Source: an uncultured Chromatiaceae bacterium (GTDB taxonomy: Bacteria; Pseudomonadota; Gammaproteobacteria; Chromatiales; Chromatiaceae). From it: DNA of 64,000 nucleotides. A program made the position numbers and the translations under genes. The notes below the pieces were generated by a model, which saw only the letters and a program-made list of their open reading frames with translations, had not been told where the DNA came from and ran no database searches. The DNA is taken from assembly GCA_937923175.1 (NCBI GenBank), contig CALALB010000001.1, forward strand, positions 1-64,000, read 5' to 3'. Every line of letters starts with the position of its first letter. Positions within the stretch are counted from its first letter, which is position 1. This document shows positions 17,600 through 26,678 of the stretch, piece by piece.

Positions 17600-18478
17600 A
17601 TGGAGGCCATAACGAGAATCGAACAGGCGCTGGCTGCGGCTATCGAGGTCGTGATCGTCCCTGGCTGCCCCAGGCGTTTGGCCGAGGCGGTGCGTCATGC
17701 AGTTTTTCCTGGAGGGGCGCGGGTGCGCCCGCGTCTGTGTCTGGCGGTGGCCGCGGCCTGCGGTCAGCCTGAGTCCCCCGCGGCCATGGCGGCAGCCGTG
17801 GCGATCGAGCTGCTGCATTGCGCCTCCTTGGTCCATGATGATCTCCCCTGTTTTGATGACTCGCCGCTGCGCCGCGGACTGCCCTCAGTCCATCGCGCCT
17901 TCGGCGAGCCTTTGGCGGTCCTGGCCGGGGATGCATTGATCATCCTGGCCTTTGAACACCTGGCGCGCGCTCTTGCTGATCAGCCAAAGCTCATGGCACC
18001 TATGCTGCTCACTATCAGCCGTTCGGTTGGTCTCCCGGTTGGGATCACCGCGGGCCAGGCCTGGGAGTGTGAGCCCCAGGTCAGGGTCGAGGACTATCAT
18101 CGTGCCAAGACCGGCTCGCTCTTTACCGCCGCCACCGCCGCCGGTGCCCTGGCAGTGGGCGCGGATGTTGCTGCCTGGGGTCTGGTCGGCGACAAGATTG
18201 GCGCGGCCTACCAGGTGGCCGATGATCTGCGCGATGTGGCGGCCAGCGCCCAGGAGCTCGGCAAACCGGTCGGGCGCGATGCCCTGCTCAATCGTCCGAG
18301 CGCAGCTGGCGAGCTGGGGGTGGATGGGGCTATTGCCCGGCTGAGGTCGCTGGTGATCGAGGCGATCGAGGCCATTCCCGACTGCCCGGGGCGCGCCCAG
18401 TTTGCCGAGGTCCTCAAGGCCGAGGCCCAGCGTATTCTCCCCAAGGAGCTCGCCCAGCGGGCGGGGACATGGATCTGA
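17600..18478 (+). CDS. crtE: Geranylgeranyl diphosphate synthase CrtE
   Basis: Prenyltransferase supplying GGPP for carotenoids and for the phytyl tail of bacteriochlorophyll. The first Asp-rich motif is DDLPCFDD (about residues 81-88), and the second Asp-rich region DDLRDVAAS is near residue 211. The start at 17600 is supported by the preceding purine-rich ggggag; the open frame upstream to 17537 lacks family resemblance. Length of 292 aa is normal. Its end overlaps crtF by 10 bp, starting the long crtEF-bchCXYZ-puf colinear array. Confidence 0.95.
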   Translation: MEAITRIEQALAAAIEVVIVPGCPRRLAEAVRHAVFPGGARVRPRLCLAVAAACGQPESPAAMAAAVAIELLHCASLVHDDLPCFDDSPLRRGLPSVHRAFGEPLAVLAGDALIILAFEHLARALADQPKLMAPMLLTISRSVGLPVGITAGQAWECEPQVRVEDYHRAKTGSLFTAATAAGALAVGADVAAWGLVGDKIGAAYQVADDLRDVAASAQELGKPVGRDALLNRPSAAGELGVDGAIARLRSLVIEAIEAIPDCPGRAQFAEVLKAEAQRILPKELAQRAGTWI

Positions 18479-19608
18479 TCACAACTAGGGCTGCCGTGTG
18501 GCTCCCCGAATCACTGGTGCGTTTGCGCAATCGGGTGCTCTCTAACCCGGCCTTTCAGCGTTGGGCAGCAAGCTTTCCCCTGACCCGCTGGCGGGCGCGC
18601 CGGCGGGCGCGCGAGCTTTTCGACATCGTCGCCGGCTTTGTCTATTCGCAGATCCTCTATGCCTGCGTCCGGCTGAATCTATTTGAGATCCTGGCTGAGG
18701 GGACCCAATCGCTCGATGAGTTAGCCGCGCGTCTGAAACTGCCGCGCGAAGGGGCGCGGCGGTTATTGCGCGCTGCAGCCAGTCTCAGGCTGGTCGAGTC
18801 CCGTGGCCGGGACCGCTATAGCCTGGGTGAGCTCGGTACTGCTATGCTTGGCAATCCCCCCATTGCCGCCATGGTCGAACATCATGCGCTGGCCTACGCG
18901 GATCTCCGGGATCCGGTGGCCTTGTTGCGCGGCGAGCTCGATACACGGGCCCTCCGAGCCTATTGGGCCTATGTCGGACAGGCGGAACCGGCCAAGGTCG
19001 ATCCCCATGCAGTCAGCGCCTATAGCCAATTGATGGCCGACTCCCAATGTCTGATCGCCGACGATATCCTGGATGCCTATCCCTTGGATCGGCATCGCTG
19101 TCTGCTCGATATCGCTGGAGGGGAGGGGGCCTTTTTGAGCCGGGTCGCGCAACGCTGGCCGCATCTCCAGCTAATCCTCTTTGATCTGCCTGCGGTGGCC
19201 GAACGGGCGCGGGCCCGTTTTGCCCGCGAGGGTCTGAGCGGGCGTGCCCAGACCATCGGGGGCGATGTCCATCGCGATCCTCTCCCCCGCGGCGCCGATC
19301 TGGTCTCGCTGGTGCGGGTTTTGCATGATCACGACGACCAGCGCGCGGAGGGTTTTGCCCGCGCTGCCTATGAGGCGCTTGTCCCGGCCGGGCGTCTGTT
19401 GGTGGCCGAGCCAATGGCAGGCACCCCAGGTGCAGAGCCGATCGGCGACGCCTATTTTGGGTTTTATCTGCTTGCCATGGGCAGCGGGCGCCCGCGCACC
19501 CCGGCTGAGATCGCCCAGCTGCTCAAGCAGGTCGGTTTTAAAAAGGTGCGCAAACTCCCGACCCGCCGTCCTATTCTGACCCAGGTCATCTTAGCCCAGC
19601 GCGACTGA
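18469..19608 (+). CDS. crtF: Hydroxycarotenoid O-methyltransferase CrtF
   Basis: SAM-dependent methyltransferase that methylates the 1-hydroxy group to give methoxy carotenoids such as spirilloxanthin. It has an N-terminal winged-helix dimerisation domain (ELAARLKLPREGARRLL) and an SAM-binding motif DIAGGEGAFLSRV. The C-terminal catalytic region VRVLHDHDD is characteristic of O-methyltransferases of this class. Length of 379 aa is typical. It overlaps crtE. A 105-bp gap separates it from bchC and shows no exact TGT-N12-ACA motif. Confidence 0.94.
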   Translation: MDLITTRAAVWLPESLVRLRNRVLSNPAFQRWAASFPLTRWRARRRARELFDIVAGFVYSQILYACVRLNLFEILAEGTQSLDELAARLKLPREGARRLLRAAASLRLVESRGRDRYSLGELGTAMLGNPPIAAMVEHHALAYADLRDPVALLRGELDTRALRAYWAYVGQAEPAKVDPHAVSAYSQLMADSQCLIADDILDAYPLDRHRCLLDIAGGEGAFLSRVAQRWPHLQLILFDLPAVAERARARFAREGLSGRAQTIGGDVHRDPLPRGADLVSLVRVLHDHDDQRAEGFARAAYEALVPAGRLLVAEPMAGTPGAEPIGDAYFGFYLLAMGSGRPRTPAEIAQLLKQVGFKKVRKLPTRRPILTQVILAQRD

Positions 19609-19713
19609 GTCTAAAAAGCCTGCTAATTGTCTGTATTAGCTCGGCGCGCAGCGCGCTATGGTTTCGTTTGCTCATAAACTTTCCTAAACTCTGCCGCTGG
19701 ATCGATTGAGACT

Positions 19714-20784
19714 GTGAGAGACCCGGTGAATACCGCCCTGCCCCCACTTAAGGCCCTGGCCGTTGTTTTTGAGCAGCCCGAACACCTGAGTCTCAAGCGT
19801 TTGACCCTCGACCCGCCGGGTCCCGCTGAGGTTGTCGTCGAGATCGAATGGAGCGGGATTAGCACGGGTACCGAGCGTCTGCTATGGCTGGGGACCATGC
19901 CGCCCTTTCCTGGGATGGGTTATCCCTTGGTGCCAGGCTATGAATCGGTCGGTCGGGTGATCTATGCCGGGCCTGAGGCGGGGCTGCCCCTCGGCCAACG
20001 GGTCTTTGTGCCAGGGGCGCGCTGCTATGGCGAGGTGCGCGGGCTATTCGGGGGGGCGGCCTCGCGGGTTGTGGTGCCAGCGGCCCGGGTCTTTCCGGTG
20101 CCCGAGTCGCTCGAGGAGGAGGCGGTGCTTTTGACCCTGGCTGCGACTGCCTATCACGCCCTGGTCCCGCCGGCGCAGGCACCTGTCCATGCTGCCCTGC
20201 GCGGCGAACACACCCAGGCCGCTGCACCCGCCTTCGAATTGCCTCAAACGGATGCAGTGGTGCAGCTTCCTGCCCTTGAGCTGATCGTCGGCCATGGTGT
20301 CTTGGGACGCCTGTTGGCGCGGCTTGCGGCCTTGAGCGAGGGAGGTGCCCCGACCGTTTGGGAGATCAATCCGCTCCGCCGCGCCGGGGCCGAGGGCTTC
20401 GGTTATCAGGTGATGGCGCCTGAGGATGATCCGCGGCGCGATTATCGCTCGATCTGCGATATGAGCGGCGATCATCGGATCCTGGATACCCTGATCGCGC
20501 GTCTGGCGCGCGGCGGCGAGATCATCCTGGGGGGCTTTTATCACGAGCCCTTGTGTTTCAATTTCCCCCCGGCATTCATGCGCGAGCTGCGTCTGCGTAT
20601 CGCCGCTGAGTTTCAGCCGTCTGACCTGGCGGCGGTGCAGACCCTGATCAACGGCAAACGCCTATCGCTGGCTGGATTGATCACCCATCGTTTACCTGCG
20701 ACCGAGGCTGAGCAGGCCTATCGCGTCGCCTTCACAGACCCGAGCTGCCTCAAGATGATCCTCGACTGGAGAACATGCGCGTGA
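19714..20784 (+). CDS. bchC: Bacteriochlorophyllide a dehydrogenase BchC
   Basis: Oxidises the 3-hydroxyethyl group of the chlorin ring to the 3-acetyl of bacteriochlorophyllide a. Recognised by the N-terminal ALAVVFEQPEHLSLKRL and the medium-chain dehydrogenase-like IEWSGISTGTERLLW. Other family patterns are VPGYESVGRV and ELIVGHGVLGRLLARL. The start is a GTG at 19714; a second in-frame GTG follows at 19726. Length is 356 aa, slightly longer than family members I recall (about 310-320). It overlaps bchX by 10 bp. Confidence 0.94.
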   Translation: MRDPVNTALPPLKALAVVFEQPEHLSLKRLTLDPPGPAEVVVEIEWSGISTGTERLLWLGTMPPFPGMGYPLVPGYESVGRVIYAGPEAGLPLGQRVFVPGARCYGEVRGLFGGAASRVVVPAARVFPVPESLEEEAVLLTLAATAYHALVPPAQAPVHAALRGEHTQAAAPAFELPQTDAVVQLPALELIVGHGVLGRLLARLAALSEGGAPTVWEINPLRRAGAEGFGYQVMAPEDDPRRDYRSICDMSGDHRILDTLIARLARGGEIILGGFYHEPLCFNFPPAFMRELRLRIAAEFQPSDLAAVQTLINGKRLSLAGLITHRLPATEAEQAYRVAFTDPSCLKMILDWRTCA

Positions 20785-21722
20785 CCCCATCCGTCACCCT
20801 CGATACCCCAAGCAACACACAGACCCAGATCATCGCCATCTATGGCAAGGGCGGGATCGGCAAAAGCTTTACACTCGCCAATCTGTCCTACATGATGGCC
20901 CAACAGGGTAAAAAGGTCTTGCTGATCGGCTGCGATCCCAAGAGCGATACTGCGACCCTCCTCTTTAGCGGTCGGACCATCCCGACCATCCTCGGGGTTG
21001 CCGGCGATAAAAAGCGGTCCGGCGAGCCGGTTACGGTCAGCGATATCTGTTTCAAACGCGACGGGGTCTTTGCCATGGAGCTGGGTGGCCCCGATGTTGG
21101 GCGCGGTTGTGGTGGGCGCGGTATCATCCATGGCTTTGAACTCTTGGAAGAGCTGGGCTTTCATCAGTGGAATTTCGACTATGTCCTGCTCGATTTTCTG
21201 GGCGATGTGGTCTGCGGGGGATTTGGGCTGCCGATCGCCCGCGATCTGTGCCAGAAGGTGATCGTGGTCGGATCCAATGACCTGCAGTCGCTCTATGTCG
21301 CCAACAATGTCTGTTCGGCGGTGGAATATTTCCGGCGACTAGGGGGCAATGTCGGGATCGCGGGGATGGTGATCAATAAGGACGATGGGACTGGTGAGGC
21401 CCAGGCCTTCGCGGCTGCCGTCGGCATCCCGATCCTGGCGACCATCCCGGCCAATGAGGAGATCCGCCGCAAGAGCGCCAATTATGAGATCATCGCGCGC
21501 CCTGACGGCCCCTGGGGTCCCTTGTTCGCCGAGCTTGCCACCAATGTCGCCACCGCTCCCCCTGTCCATCCCAAGCCATTGAGCCACGAAGACCTGCTCG
21601 GTCTATTCAAGGGCGAGGCGGTCGGACGGCACATCGCGCTCGAACCGGCCCAGCCGGAGGATATGTGCGACCTTAGCCTCGTCTCCAAACCCTCGCTTGA
21701 GGTCATCTACGACGACGCCTGA
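20775..21722 (+). CDS. bchX: Chlorophyllide reductase iron protein BchX
   Basis: ATP-dependent, nitrogenase Fe-protein-like reductase component that feeds electrons to BchYZ. The P-loop is YGKGGIGKSFT (about residues 23-33), with a switch motif CDPKSD. The [4Fe-4S] cysteines are expected within the GCGGRG region and near DVVCGGFGLP. Length of 315 aa is lower than the approximately 330 aa I recall for other purple bacteria but contains the full core. It starts within the last codons of bchC and is followed at 14 bp by bchY with a good Shine-Dalgarno (gagggga). Confidence 0.97.
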   Translation: MRVTPSVTLDTPSNTQTQIIAIYGKGGIGKSFTLANLSYMMAQQGKKVLLIGCDPKSDTATLLFSGRTIPTILGVAGDKKRSGEPVTVSDICFKRDGVFAMELGGPDVGRGCGGRGIIHGFELLEELGFHQWNFDYVLLDFLGDVVCGGFGLPIARDLCQKVIVVGSNDLQSLYVANNVCSAVEYFRRLGGNVGIAGMVINKDDGTGEAQAFAAAVGIPILATIPANEEIRRKSANYEIIARPDGPWGPLFAELATNVATAPPVHPKPLSHEDLLGLFKGEAVGRHIALEPAQPEDMCDLSLVSKPSLEVIYDDA

Positions 21723-21736
21723 GGGGAGTAGGCCAG

Positions 21737-23140
21737 ATGCAAGAGATGACAGCCTTGACCTCGCCTACAGATCGGGCGGGGGCAGCGGGGGGAATGGACA
21801 GGACGCCTCAGGGATTAAGACAGGATACCCCCCTACCAGCCGGCAAGCTGCAGGGGCCGCACGATCAGCCGCAGACCATGTGCCCCGCCTTTGGGTCGCT
21901 GCGGGTGGGGCTACGCATGCGCCGCACGGCGATGGTCCTGATCGGTTCGGGCTGCTGTGTCTATGGATTGAGCTTTACCGCCCATTTCTATGGCGCCCGG
22001 CGTTCGATCGGCTATGTCCCCTTCGACTCCGAGTCCTTGGTCTCGGGGCGGCTGTTTGAGGACGTGCGCGAGGCGGTCTTCAAGCTCGCTGACCCCAATC
22101 GTCTCGACACCCTGATTCTGGTCAATCTCTGTGTCCCCACTGCCTCTGGGGTACCCCTACGTTTGCTGCCCAAGGAGCTCAATGGGGTGCGGATCATCGG
22201 GATTGATGTCCCGGGATTTGGCGTACCCACCCACGCCGAGGCCAAGGATGTACTGGCAGGGGCCATGCTCCAATATGCTCGGCTCGAGGCCGAACAGGGG
22301 CCGGTTCAGGCCCCGCGTGGTGGGCGCAGCCTACGCCCGACGATTACCCTGGTTGGCGAGATGTTCCCTGCAGATCCAGTGACCATCGGTCGACTGCTCG
22401 ATCCTTTGGGGTTGGATATTGGACCAGTGGTGCCGACGCGCGAATGGCGCGAGCTCTATGCCGCTCTAGACTGTCGTGCTGCGGCGATGATCCATCCGCA
22501 CTATCAGGCGAGCGCCCGTGAGTTCGTTGCCGCTGGCCGGCCATTGATCGGTTCGGCCCCTGTGGGGCGTGAGGGGACCGCGGCTTGGCTGGATGAGCTG
22601 GGTCGGGTCTGCGGGATTGCCCAAACCCAGATCGATTGCGCCAAAAACGCCATTCTACCGGCGATCGATGAGGCGCTTAAACGCGCGCCGATTCAGGGGC
22701 GGATCATCGTCTCGGGCTATGAGGGCTCGGAGCTGTTGGTTGCCCGCCTGTTGATCGAATCCGGTGCCTCTGTCCCCTATGTCGGGACGGCCTGCCCACG
22801 CACCCCCTGGAATGAGGCGGATTGCGCCTGGCTTGAGGAACGGGGTGTGAGCGTCCAATTCCGCGCTACCCTCGAACAGGACCTGGCTGCGGTCGATTCC
22901 CTGGAGCCGGATCTAGCCATCGGTACCACCCCCCTGGTCCAGGCCGCCAAGGAGCGCAAGATCCCCGCCCTTTATTTCACCAATCTCATCTCGGCGCGCC
23001 CCCTGATGGGCCCCGCCGGCGCCGGCTCGATTGCCCAGGTGATCAATACGGCATTAGCGAATAAAGGGCGCTTTGCGGCGATGCGGGACTTCTTTGCCGG
23101 TGTCGGTCAGGGTAAAACCAGCGGGGTGTGGCCTGGCTGA
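21737..23140 (+). CDS. bchY: Chlorophyllide reductase subunit BchY
   Basis: Catalytic subunit of chlorophyllide reductase, which forms the bacteriochlorin ring by reducing the C7-C8 double bond. Recognised by GSGCCVYGLSFTAHFYGARR (cluster cysteines) and SIGYVPFDSESLVSG, with FxGARRSIGYVPF typical of BchY. Length of 467 aa, with a non-conserved Gln/Pro-rich N-terminal segment of about 40 residues. The start at 21737 has a purine-rich ribosome site upstream. An unusual 209-nt spacer separates it from bchZ. Confidence 0.96.
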   Translation: MQEMTALTSPTDRAGAAGGMDRTPQGLRQDTPLPAGKLQGPHDQPQTMCPAFGSLRVGLRMRRTAMVLIGSGCCVYGLSFTAHFYGARRSIGYVPFDSESLVSGRLFEDVREAVFKLADPNRLDTLILVNLCVPTASGVPLRLLPKELNGVRIIGIDVPGFGVPTHAEAKDVLAGAMLQYARLEAEQGPVQAPRGGRSLRPTITLVGEMFPADPVTIGRLLDPLGLDIGPVVPTREWRELYAALDCRAAAMIHPHYQASAREFVAAGRPLIGSAPVGREGTAAWLDELGRVCGIAQTQIDCAKNAILPAIDEALKRAPIQGRIIVSGYEGSELLVARLLIESGASVPYVGTACPRTPWNEADCAWLEERGVSVQFRATLEQDLAAVDSLEPDLAIGTTPLVQAAKERKIPALYFTNLISARPLMGPAGAGSIAQVINTALANKGRFAAMRDFFAGVGQGKTSGVWPG

Positions 23141-23159
23141 TGGTAGAGTATGCGGGCCC

Positions 23160-23185
23160 GGCCATTGCCAGGGCGGGCAATGGCC
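23160..23185 (+). promoter_or_regulatory. Perfect 10-bp hairpin between bchY and bchZ
   Basis: GGCCATTGCC (23160-23169) and GGCAATGGCC (23176-23185) form a perfect 10-bp stem with a 6-nt loop, 20 nt after the bchY stop. No T-tract follows, so it is not an obvious intrinsic terminator. It could stabilise the upstream mRNA or shape BchY:BchZ stoichiometry. It lies within the 209-nt spacer, which has no supported gene. Confidence 0.7.
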
Positions 23186-23349
23186 ATCCCAAGCAACATT
23201 GAATCCATGTCAGTTCTTTCCCGATCGGTTAGAGAACAGCGGCTTGAGGATGTCTGGCATATTGTGGTTTTATCCATGGCGCCTGTCCCCTGGTGGGGTC
23301 TTTTAGACCATTGCCAGACCGCTCAGCCCTCTGTGCTATAGGAAATACC

Positions 23350-24792
23350 ATGTTGATCCAAGACCTCGACCGTGCTGGCGGTTATTGGGGCGCTGTCTAT
23401 GTCTTTACCGCAGTCAAGGGGCTCCAGGTGATCATCGACGGGCCAGTGGGCTGCGAGAACCTGCCGGTGACCGCGGTCTTGCACTATACTGATGGCTTGC
23501 CCCCCCATGAGCTGCCGGTGGTGGTGACCGGTTTAAGCGATGAAGAGCTCGGGCAAAAGGGAACTGAGGAGGCGATGCGTCGCGCCTTCACCACCCTCGA
23601 CCCCAATCAGCCAGCGGTGGTGGTGACCGGCTCGATCGCCGAGATGATCGGCGGCGGGGTGACGCCCGAAGGGACGGGGATCGTGCGGTTTCTCCCGCGC
23701 ACCATCGATGAGGATCAGTGGCAAAGCGCCAACCGCGCCCTCTATTGGCTTTGGACCCAGTATGGCCAACCCAAGGCCAAGGTCTCGAAGCGACGGGCAG
23801 GATCTGGGGGTGCCAAACCCAAGGTCAATCTTATCGGTCCCTGTTATGGAACCTTCAACATGCCCTCGGATCTCGCCGAGATCAAACGCCTGGTGGAGGG
23901 GATTGGCGCCGAGGTCAATCTGATCTTCCCCCTAGGCTGTCATCTCGATGAGATCCCCAGGCTTGCCGAGGCCGATGCCAATATCTGTATGTATCGCGAA
24001 TTCGGCCGGCTGCTGTGCGAGGCGCTCGATAGGCCCTATCTGCAGGCGCCGATCGGACTGCATAGCACCACTCAGTTTTTACGGGCCCTGGGCGAGGTTT
24101 TGGGGCTTGATCCCGAGCCTTTCATTGAACACGAAAAACACACCACCCTGAAACCCATCTGGGACCTGTGGCGTTCGGTAACCCAGGATTTCTTTGGCAC
24201 GGCAAGCTTTGGGATCGCAGCGGGTGAGACCTATACGCGGGGGGTACGTCATTATCTTGAGGATGAATTGGGCATGCCCTGCCATTTTGCCTTCGTGCGC
24301 CGCCCTGGGGTCAAGATCGACAACGAGGCAATCCGGGTGGCAGTGCATGACAAGACCCCGCTGCTGCTCTTTGGCAGTTATAATGAGCGGATGTATCTCG
24401 CTGAAAAGGGGGCGCGGGCAAGCTATATCCCCGCATCCTTCCCTGGGACCGTAATCCGCCGCCATCCGGGGACGCCCTTTATGGGCTATGGCGGCGCGAC
24501 CTATCTCTTCCAGGAGGTCTGTAACGCCCTGTTCGATGCCCTATTCAATATCCTACCTTTGGGCACTGATCTCGATCAGGTCGATCCAACCCCGGCGCGC
24601 CTGCACCGCGAACTTCCCTGGGATGAGGATGCGCGGGCCCATTTTGAGGCAATCATCGAGGCGCAACCCGTCCTGGTGCGGATCTCGGCAGCCAAACGCC
24701 TGCGCGATGCGATCGAGCGGGCAGCGCGGGCAGCAGGCGAGGAGCGGGTGACCCTTGCCCGGGTCGAGGCAAGCCGAGTGCTGGTGAACTAA
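23350..24792 (+). CDS. bchZ: Chlorophyllide reductase subunit BchZ
   Basis: Second catalytic subunit of chlorophyllide reductase. The N-terminus [19 protein letters not shown] followed by [19 protein letters not shown] is strongly conserved in BchZ, and I start at that Met (23350). The frame is open for 19 codons upstream with no family resemblance. Length of 480 aa is normal. It ends the bch array; the next gene is pufB, 475 bp away. Confidence 0.97.
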   Translation: MLIQDLDRAGGYWGAVYVFTAVKGLQVIIDGPVGCENLPVTAVLHYTDGLPPHELPVVVTGLSDEELGQKGTEEAMRRAFTTLDPNQPAVVVTGSIAEMIGGGVTPEGTGIVRFLPRTIDEDQWQSANRALYWLWTQYGQPKAKVSKRRAGSGGAKPKVNLIGPCYGTFNMPSDLAEIKRLVEGIGAEVNLIFPLGCHLDEIPRLAEADANICMYREFGRLLCEALDRPYLQAPIGLHSTTQFLRALGEVLGLDPEPFIEHEKHTTLKPIWDLWRSVTQDFFGTASFGIAAGETYTRGVRHYLEDELGMPCHFAFVRRPGVKIDNEAIRVAVHDKTPLLLFGSYNERMYLAEKGARASYIPASFPGTVIRRHPGTPFMGYGGATYLFQEVCNALFDALFNILPLGTDLDQVDPTPARLHRELPWDEDARAHFEAIIEAQPVLVRISAAKRLRDAIERAARAAGEERVTLARVEASRVLVN

Positions 24793-24810
24793 CCCATCCC
24801 TTTCGGTCCT

Positions 24811-24837
24811 CCCTGCCCGATCCTGCTCGAGGCAGGG
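24811..24837 (+). terminator. Hairpin downstream of bchZ
   Basis: CCCTGCC (24811-24817) pairs with GGCAGGG (24831-24837). The loop itself can form a small cga/tcg pairing. There is no downstream T-run, so this may protect the bchZ 3' end or attenuate read-through into puf rather than terminate strongly. Confidence 0.45.
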
Positions 24838-24975
24838 CCAACAGTCCCTATCTTCCGCCTCAACCCGAACCCCCCGACCCTAGATCAGTAGATCAGTGAT
24901 CTCGGCGCGCGGCTCGCATCGGAGTAAGCGCCTGCGGGTCCAGTCTTGACCTCGATCAGTGCCCTACAAATCCGA

Positions 24976-25015
24976 TGTAAATTTGACTTGACATCTAAGT
25001 TAGTCAAGCTAGACT
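24976..25015 (+). promoter_or_regulatory. puf promoter with overlapping PpsR/CrtJ operator
   Basis: TGT-N12-ACA matches exactly at 24976-24993. Its right half contains TTGACA (24988-24993), a perfect sigma-70 -35 box. After a 16-bp spacer comes TAGACT (25010-25015), a plausible -10 box. Repressor binding would therefore cover the -35 element. The predicted transcript starts near 25022 and reads pufBALMC after a leader of about 245 nt. Confidence 0.7.
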
Positions 25016-25267
25016 GACATTCGATTTCAGCCTAGCCCGCGTAGGCGAGTCTCTTTAAGTAAAGCCCTGCTATTGTCGCTCAAGTAGGTACCGAGAGGCT
25101 GGATAGGCTGGATCCTAGTCCTGAATAGGCTGTGCTCGAGTTCGACGCCTTGATTTCACTCGGGCTCAGGACTTGGCCGTGTGTCGGTCAAGGTTCACGG
25201 CACCCCAGCCGCCGGGGGATGGCGGTGTAACCCTAAGGTTAACTCTCCAGATACGGAGGATTACGCA

Positions 25268-25411
25268 ATGGCTGAACAGAAGAGCTTGACCGGTCTGACT
25301 GAGCAAGAGGCCCAAGAGTTTCATGGCATCTTCGTGCAGACGATGGGTGCCTTCTTTGGGCTGGTGGTTTTGGCCCACCTACTGGCCTGGCTGTATCGTC
25401 CCTGGCTTTGA
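25268..25411 (+). CDS. pufB: LH1 beta polypeptide PufB
   Basis: A 47-aa core light-harvesting beta subunit, nearly identical in pattern to that of Thermochromatium. It has a polar N-terminus [19 protein letters not shown], one membrane helix with the BChl-ligating His in [16 protein letters not shown], and a C-terminal Trp-Leu end. In calcium-binding LH1 complexes the beta C-terminal region contributes to the metal site. The start is at 25268 with CGGAGGA just upstream. It is the first gene of the puf operon. Confidence 0.97.
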   Translation: MAEQKSLTGLTEQEAQEFHGIFVQTMGAFFGLVVLAHLLAWLYRPWL

Positions 25412-25479
25412 TCGTCGCCTCCTTATTGGGAGGTTGAAGCCAGCAAACCCTATGTTGATTTCCGAGAGGAGAGCCCACT

Positions 25480-25680
25480 ATGTCCCCCAATATGTGGAAG
25501 ATTTGGCTGCTGCTTGATCCGCGTCGCACCCTGGTTGCCATATTCAGCTTCCAGATCGTTTTGGGTCTGCTGATCCATATGATCGTGCTCAGCACCGACC
25601 TGAACTGGCTGGATGACGGGATTCCGGTCAGCTATCAGAAGATGGGCGAGCAGATCAATGCCAAGAAGTTTGGGCAGTGA
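25480..25680 (+). CDS. pufA: LH1 alpha polypeptide PufA
   Basis: A 66-aa core light-harvesting alpha subunit. N-terminal [12 protein letters not shown] is followed by a membrane helix with the BChl-ligating His33 ([12 protein letters not shown]), then [10 protein letters not shown] at 43-52. W43, D46 and I48 fit the WxxDxI pattern reported for calcium-binding LH1. Thermochromatium has Asn in place of Gly47. The start at 25480 follows a GAGAGGAG ribosome site; Met5 is a possible alternative. Only one pufBA pair is present here. Confidence 0.97.
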   Translation: MSPNMWKIWLLLDPRRTLVAIFSFQIVLGLLIHMIVLSTDLNWLDDGIPVSYQKMGEQINAKKFGQ

Positions 25681-25720
25681 TAGCTGCTGTTCCTCAGCGC
25701 TGATTGCGTCTTTGTGAGGG

Positions 25721-25796
25721 GGTGGCGAACGGTGGGTCGATTTGCTCAGCCCCGTTCGCCACCAGCACTAGCAGTGCCAGAAGGGGTGGCCCCTTC
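25721..25796 (+). promoter_or_regulatory. Two stable hairpins between pufA and pufL
   Basis: Stem 1: ggtggcgaacgg (25721-25732) with ccgttcgccacc (25752-25763), perfect 12 bp with a 19-nt loop. Stem 2: gaagggg (25780-25786) with ccccttc (25790-25796), 7 bp with a 3-nt loop. Such intercistronic structures are known in puf operons to protect pufBA mRNA from 3' decay, so that LH1 is made in excess over reaction centres. No T-tract follows. Confidence 0.75.
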
Positions 25797-25826
25797 GGCT
25801 GCCTCTACAGCAGAGGATCATTGACC

Positions 25827-26666
25827 ATGGCCATGCTCAGTTTTGAGAAAAAATACCGCGTTCGGGGCGGGACGCTGATAGGGGGAGATCTGTTCGATTT
25901 CTGGGTGGGGCCGTTTTATGTCGGCTTCTTTGGGGTTACCACCTTTATCTTTGCGTCCCTGGGGGTATTGCTCATCGTCTGGGGGGCAACCCTCGGCCCT
26001 ACACCTGAATTACAAAGCTATAACCTGTGGCAAATTAGCATCGCGCCCCCTGATATAAGCTATGGGCTTGGGATGGCCCCGCTTAGGGAAGGCGGGTTGT
26101 GGCAGATCATTACCCTATGTGCGATCGGCGCCTTTGTGTCTTGGGCGCTCCGAGAGGTTGAGATCTGCCGTAAGCTTGGTATCGGCTACCATGTTCCCTT
26201 TGCCTTTTCGTTTGCGATCGGCGCTTACCTGGTGCTCGTGGTGGTGCGGCCGATCCTGCTGGGCGCCTGGGGCCATGGTTTCCCCTATGGCATCCTGAGT
26301 CACCTCGATTGGGTGTCAAATGTAGGTTATCAGTTCCTGCATTTCCACTACAACCCCGCCCATATGCTCGCCATCGCCTTCTTCTTCACCAACTGTTTGG
26401 CGTTGTCGATGCACGGCTCGCTGATCCTGTCGGTGATGAATCCGGCAGAGGGCGAGACGGTCAAGACCAGCGAGCATGAAAACACCTTTTTCCGTGACCT
26501 GGTGGGGTATTCGATCGGTGCGCTTGCCATCCATCGTTTGGGTCTGTTTTTGTCGCTGAGCGCCGTGTTCTGGAGCGCGGTCTGCATCCTGATCAGCGGC
26601 CCCTTCTGGACCCGCGGCTGGCCAGAGTGGTGGAATTGGTGGCTTGAGCTGCCGATCTGGAAATAA
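25827..26666 (+). CDS. pufL: Photosynthetic reaction centre L subunit PufL
   Basis: Integral membrane subunit (279 aa) of the type II reaction centre, with five helices binding the special-pair and accessory BChl, BPhe and quinones. The N-terminus [15 protein letters not shown] is the family hallmark. Ligand histidines lie in [14 protein letters not shown] and in ALSMHGS, and further on HEN and IHRLGLF match the non-haem iron and QB region. The start at 25827 is preferred over an open frame reaching 25704. An MAM start allows Met3 as alternative. It is followed by pufM at 12 bp with an AAAGGAG site. Confidence 0.97.
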   Translation: MAMLSFEKKYRVRGGTLIGGDLFDFWVGPFYVGFFGVTTFIFASLGVLLIVWGATLGPTPELQSYNLWQISIAPPDISYGLGMAPLREGGLWQIITLCAIGAFVSWALREVEICRKLGIGYHVPFAFSFAIGAYLVLVVVRPILLGAWGHGFPYGILSHLDWVSNVGYQFLHFHYNPAHMLAIAFFFTNCLALSMHGSLILSVMNPAEGETVKTSEHENTFFRDLVGYSIGALAIHRLGLFLSLSAVFWSAVCILISGPFWTRGWPEWWNWWLELPIWK

Positions 26667-26678
26667 AGGAGACACACG

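Larger units (their letters stand above)
24793..25267 (+). other. bchZ-puf intergenic region
   Basis: A 475-bp stretch with no supported gene and no recognisable pufQ. It holds a hairpin directly after bchZ (24811-24837), the operator-promoter at 24976-25015 and a long pufB leader. The AT-rich core (about 24965-25030) contrasts with the GC-rich surroundings. Confidence 0.7.
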
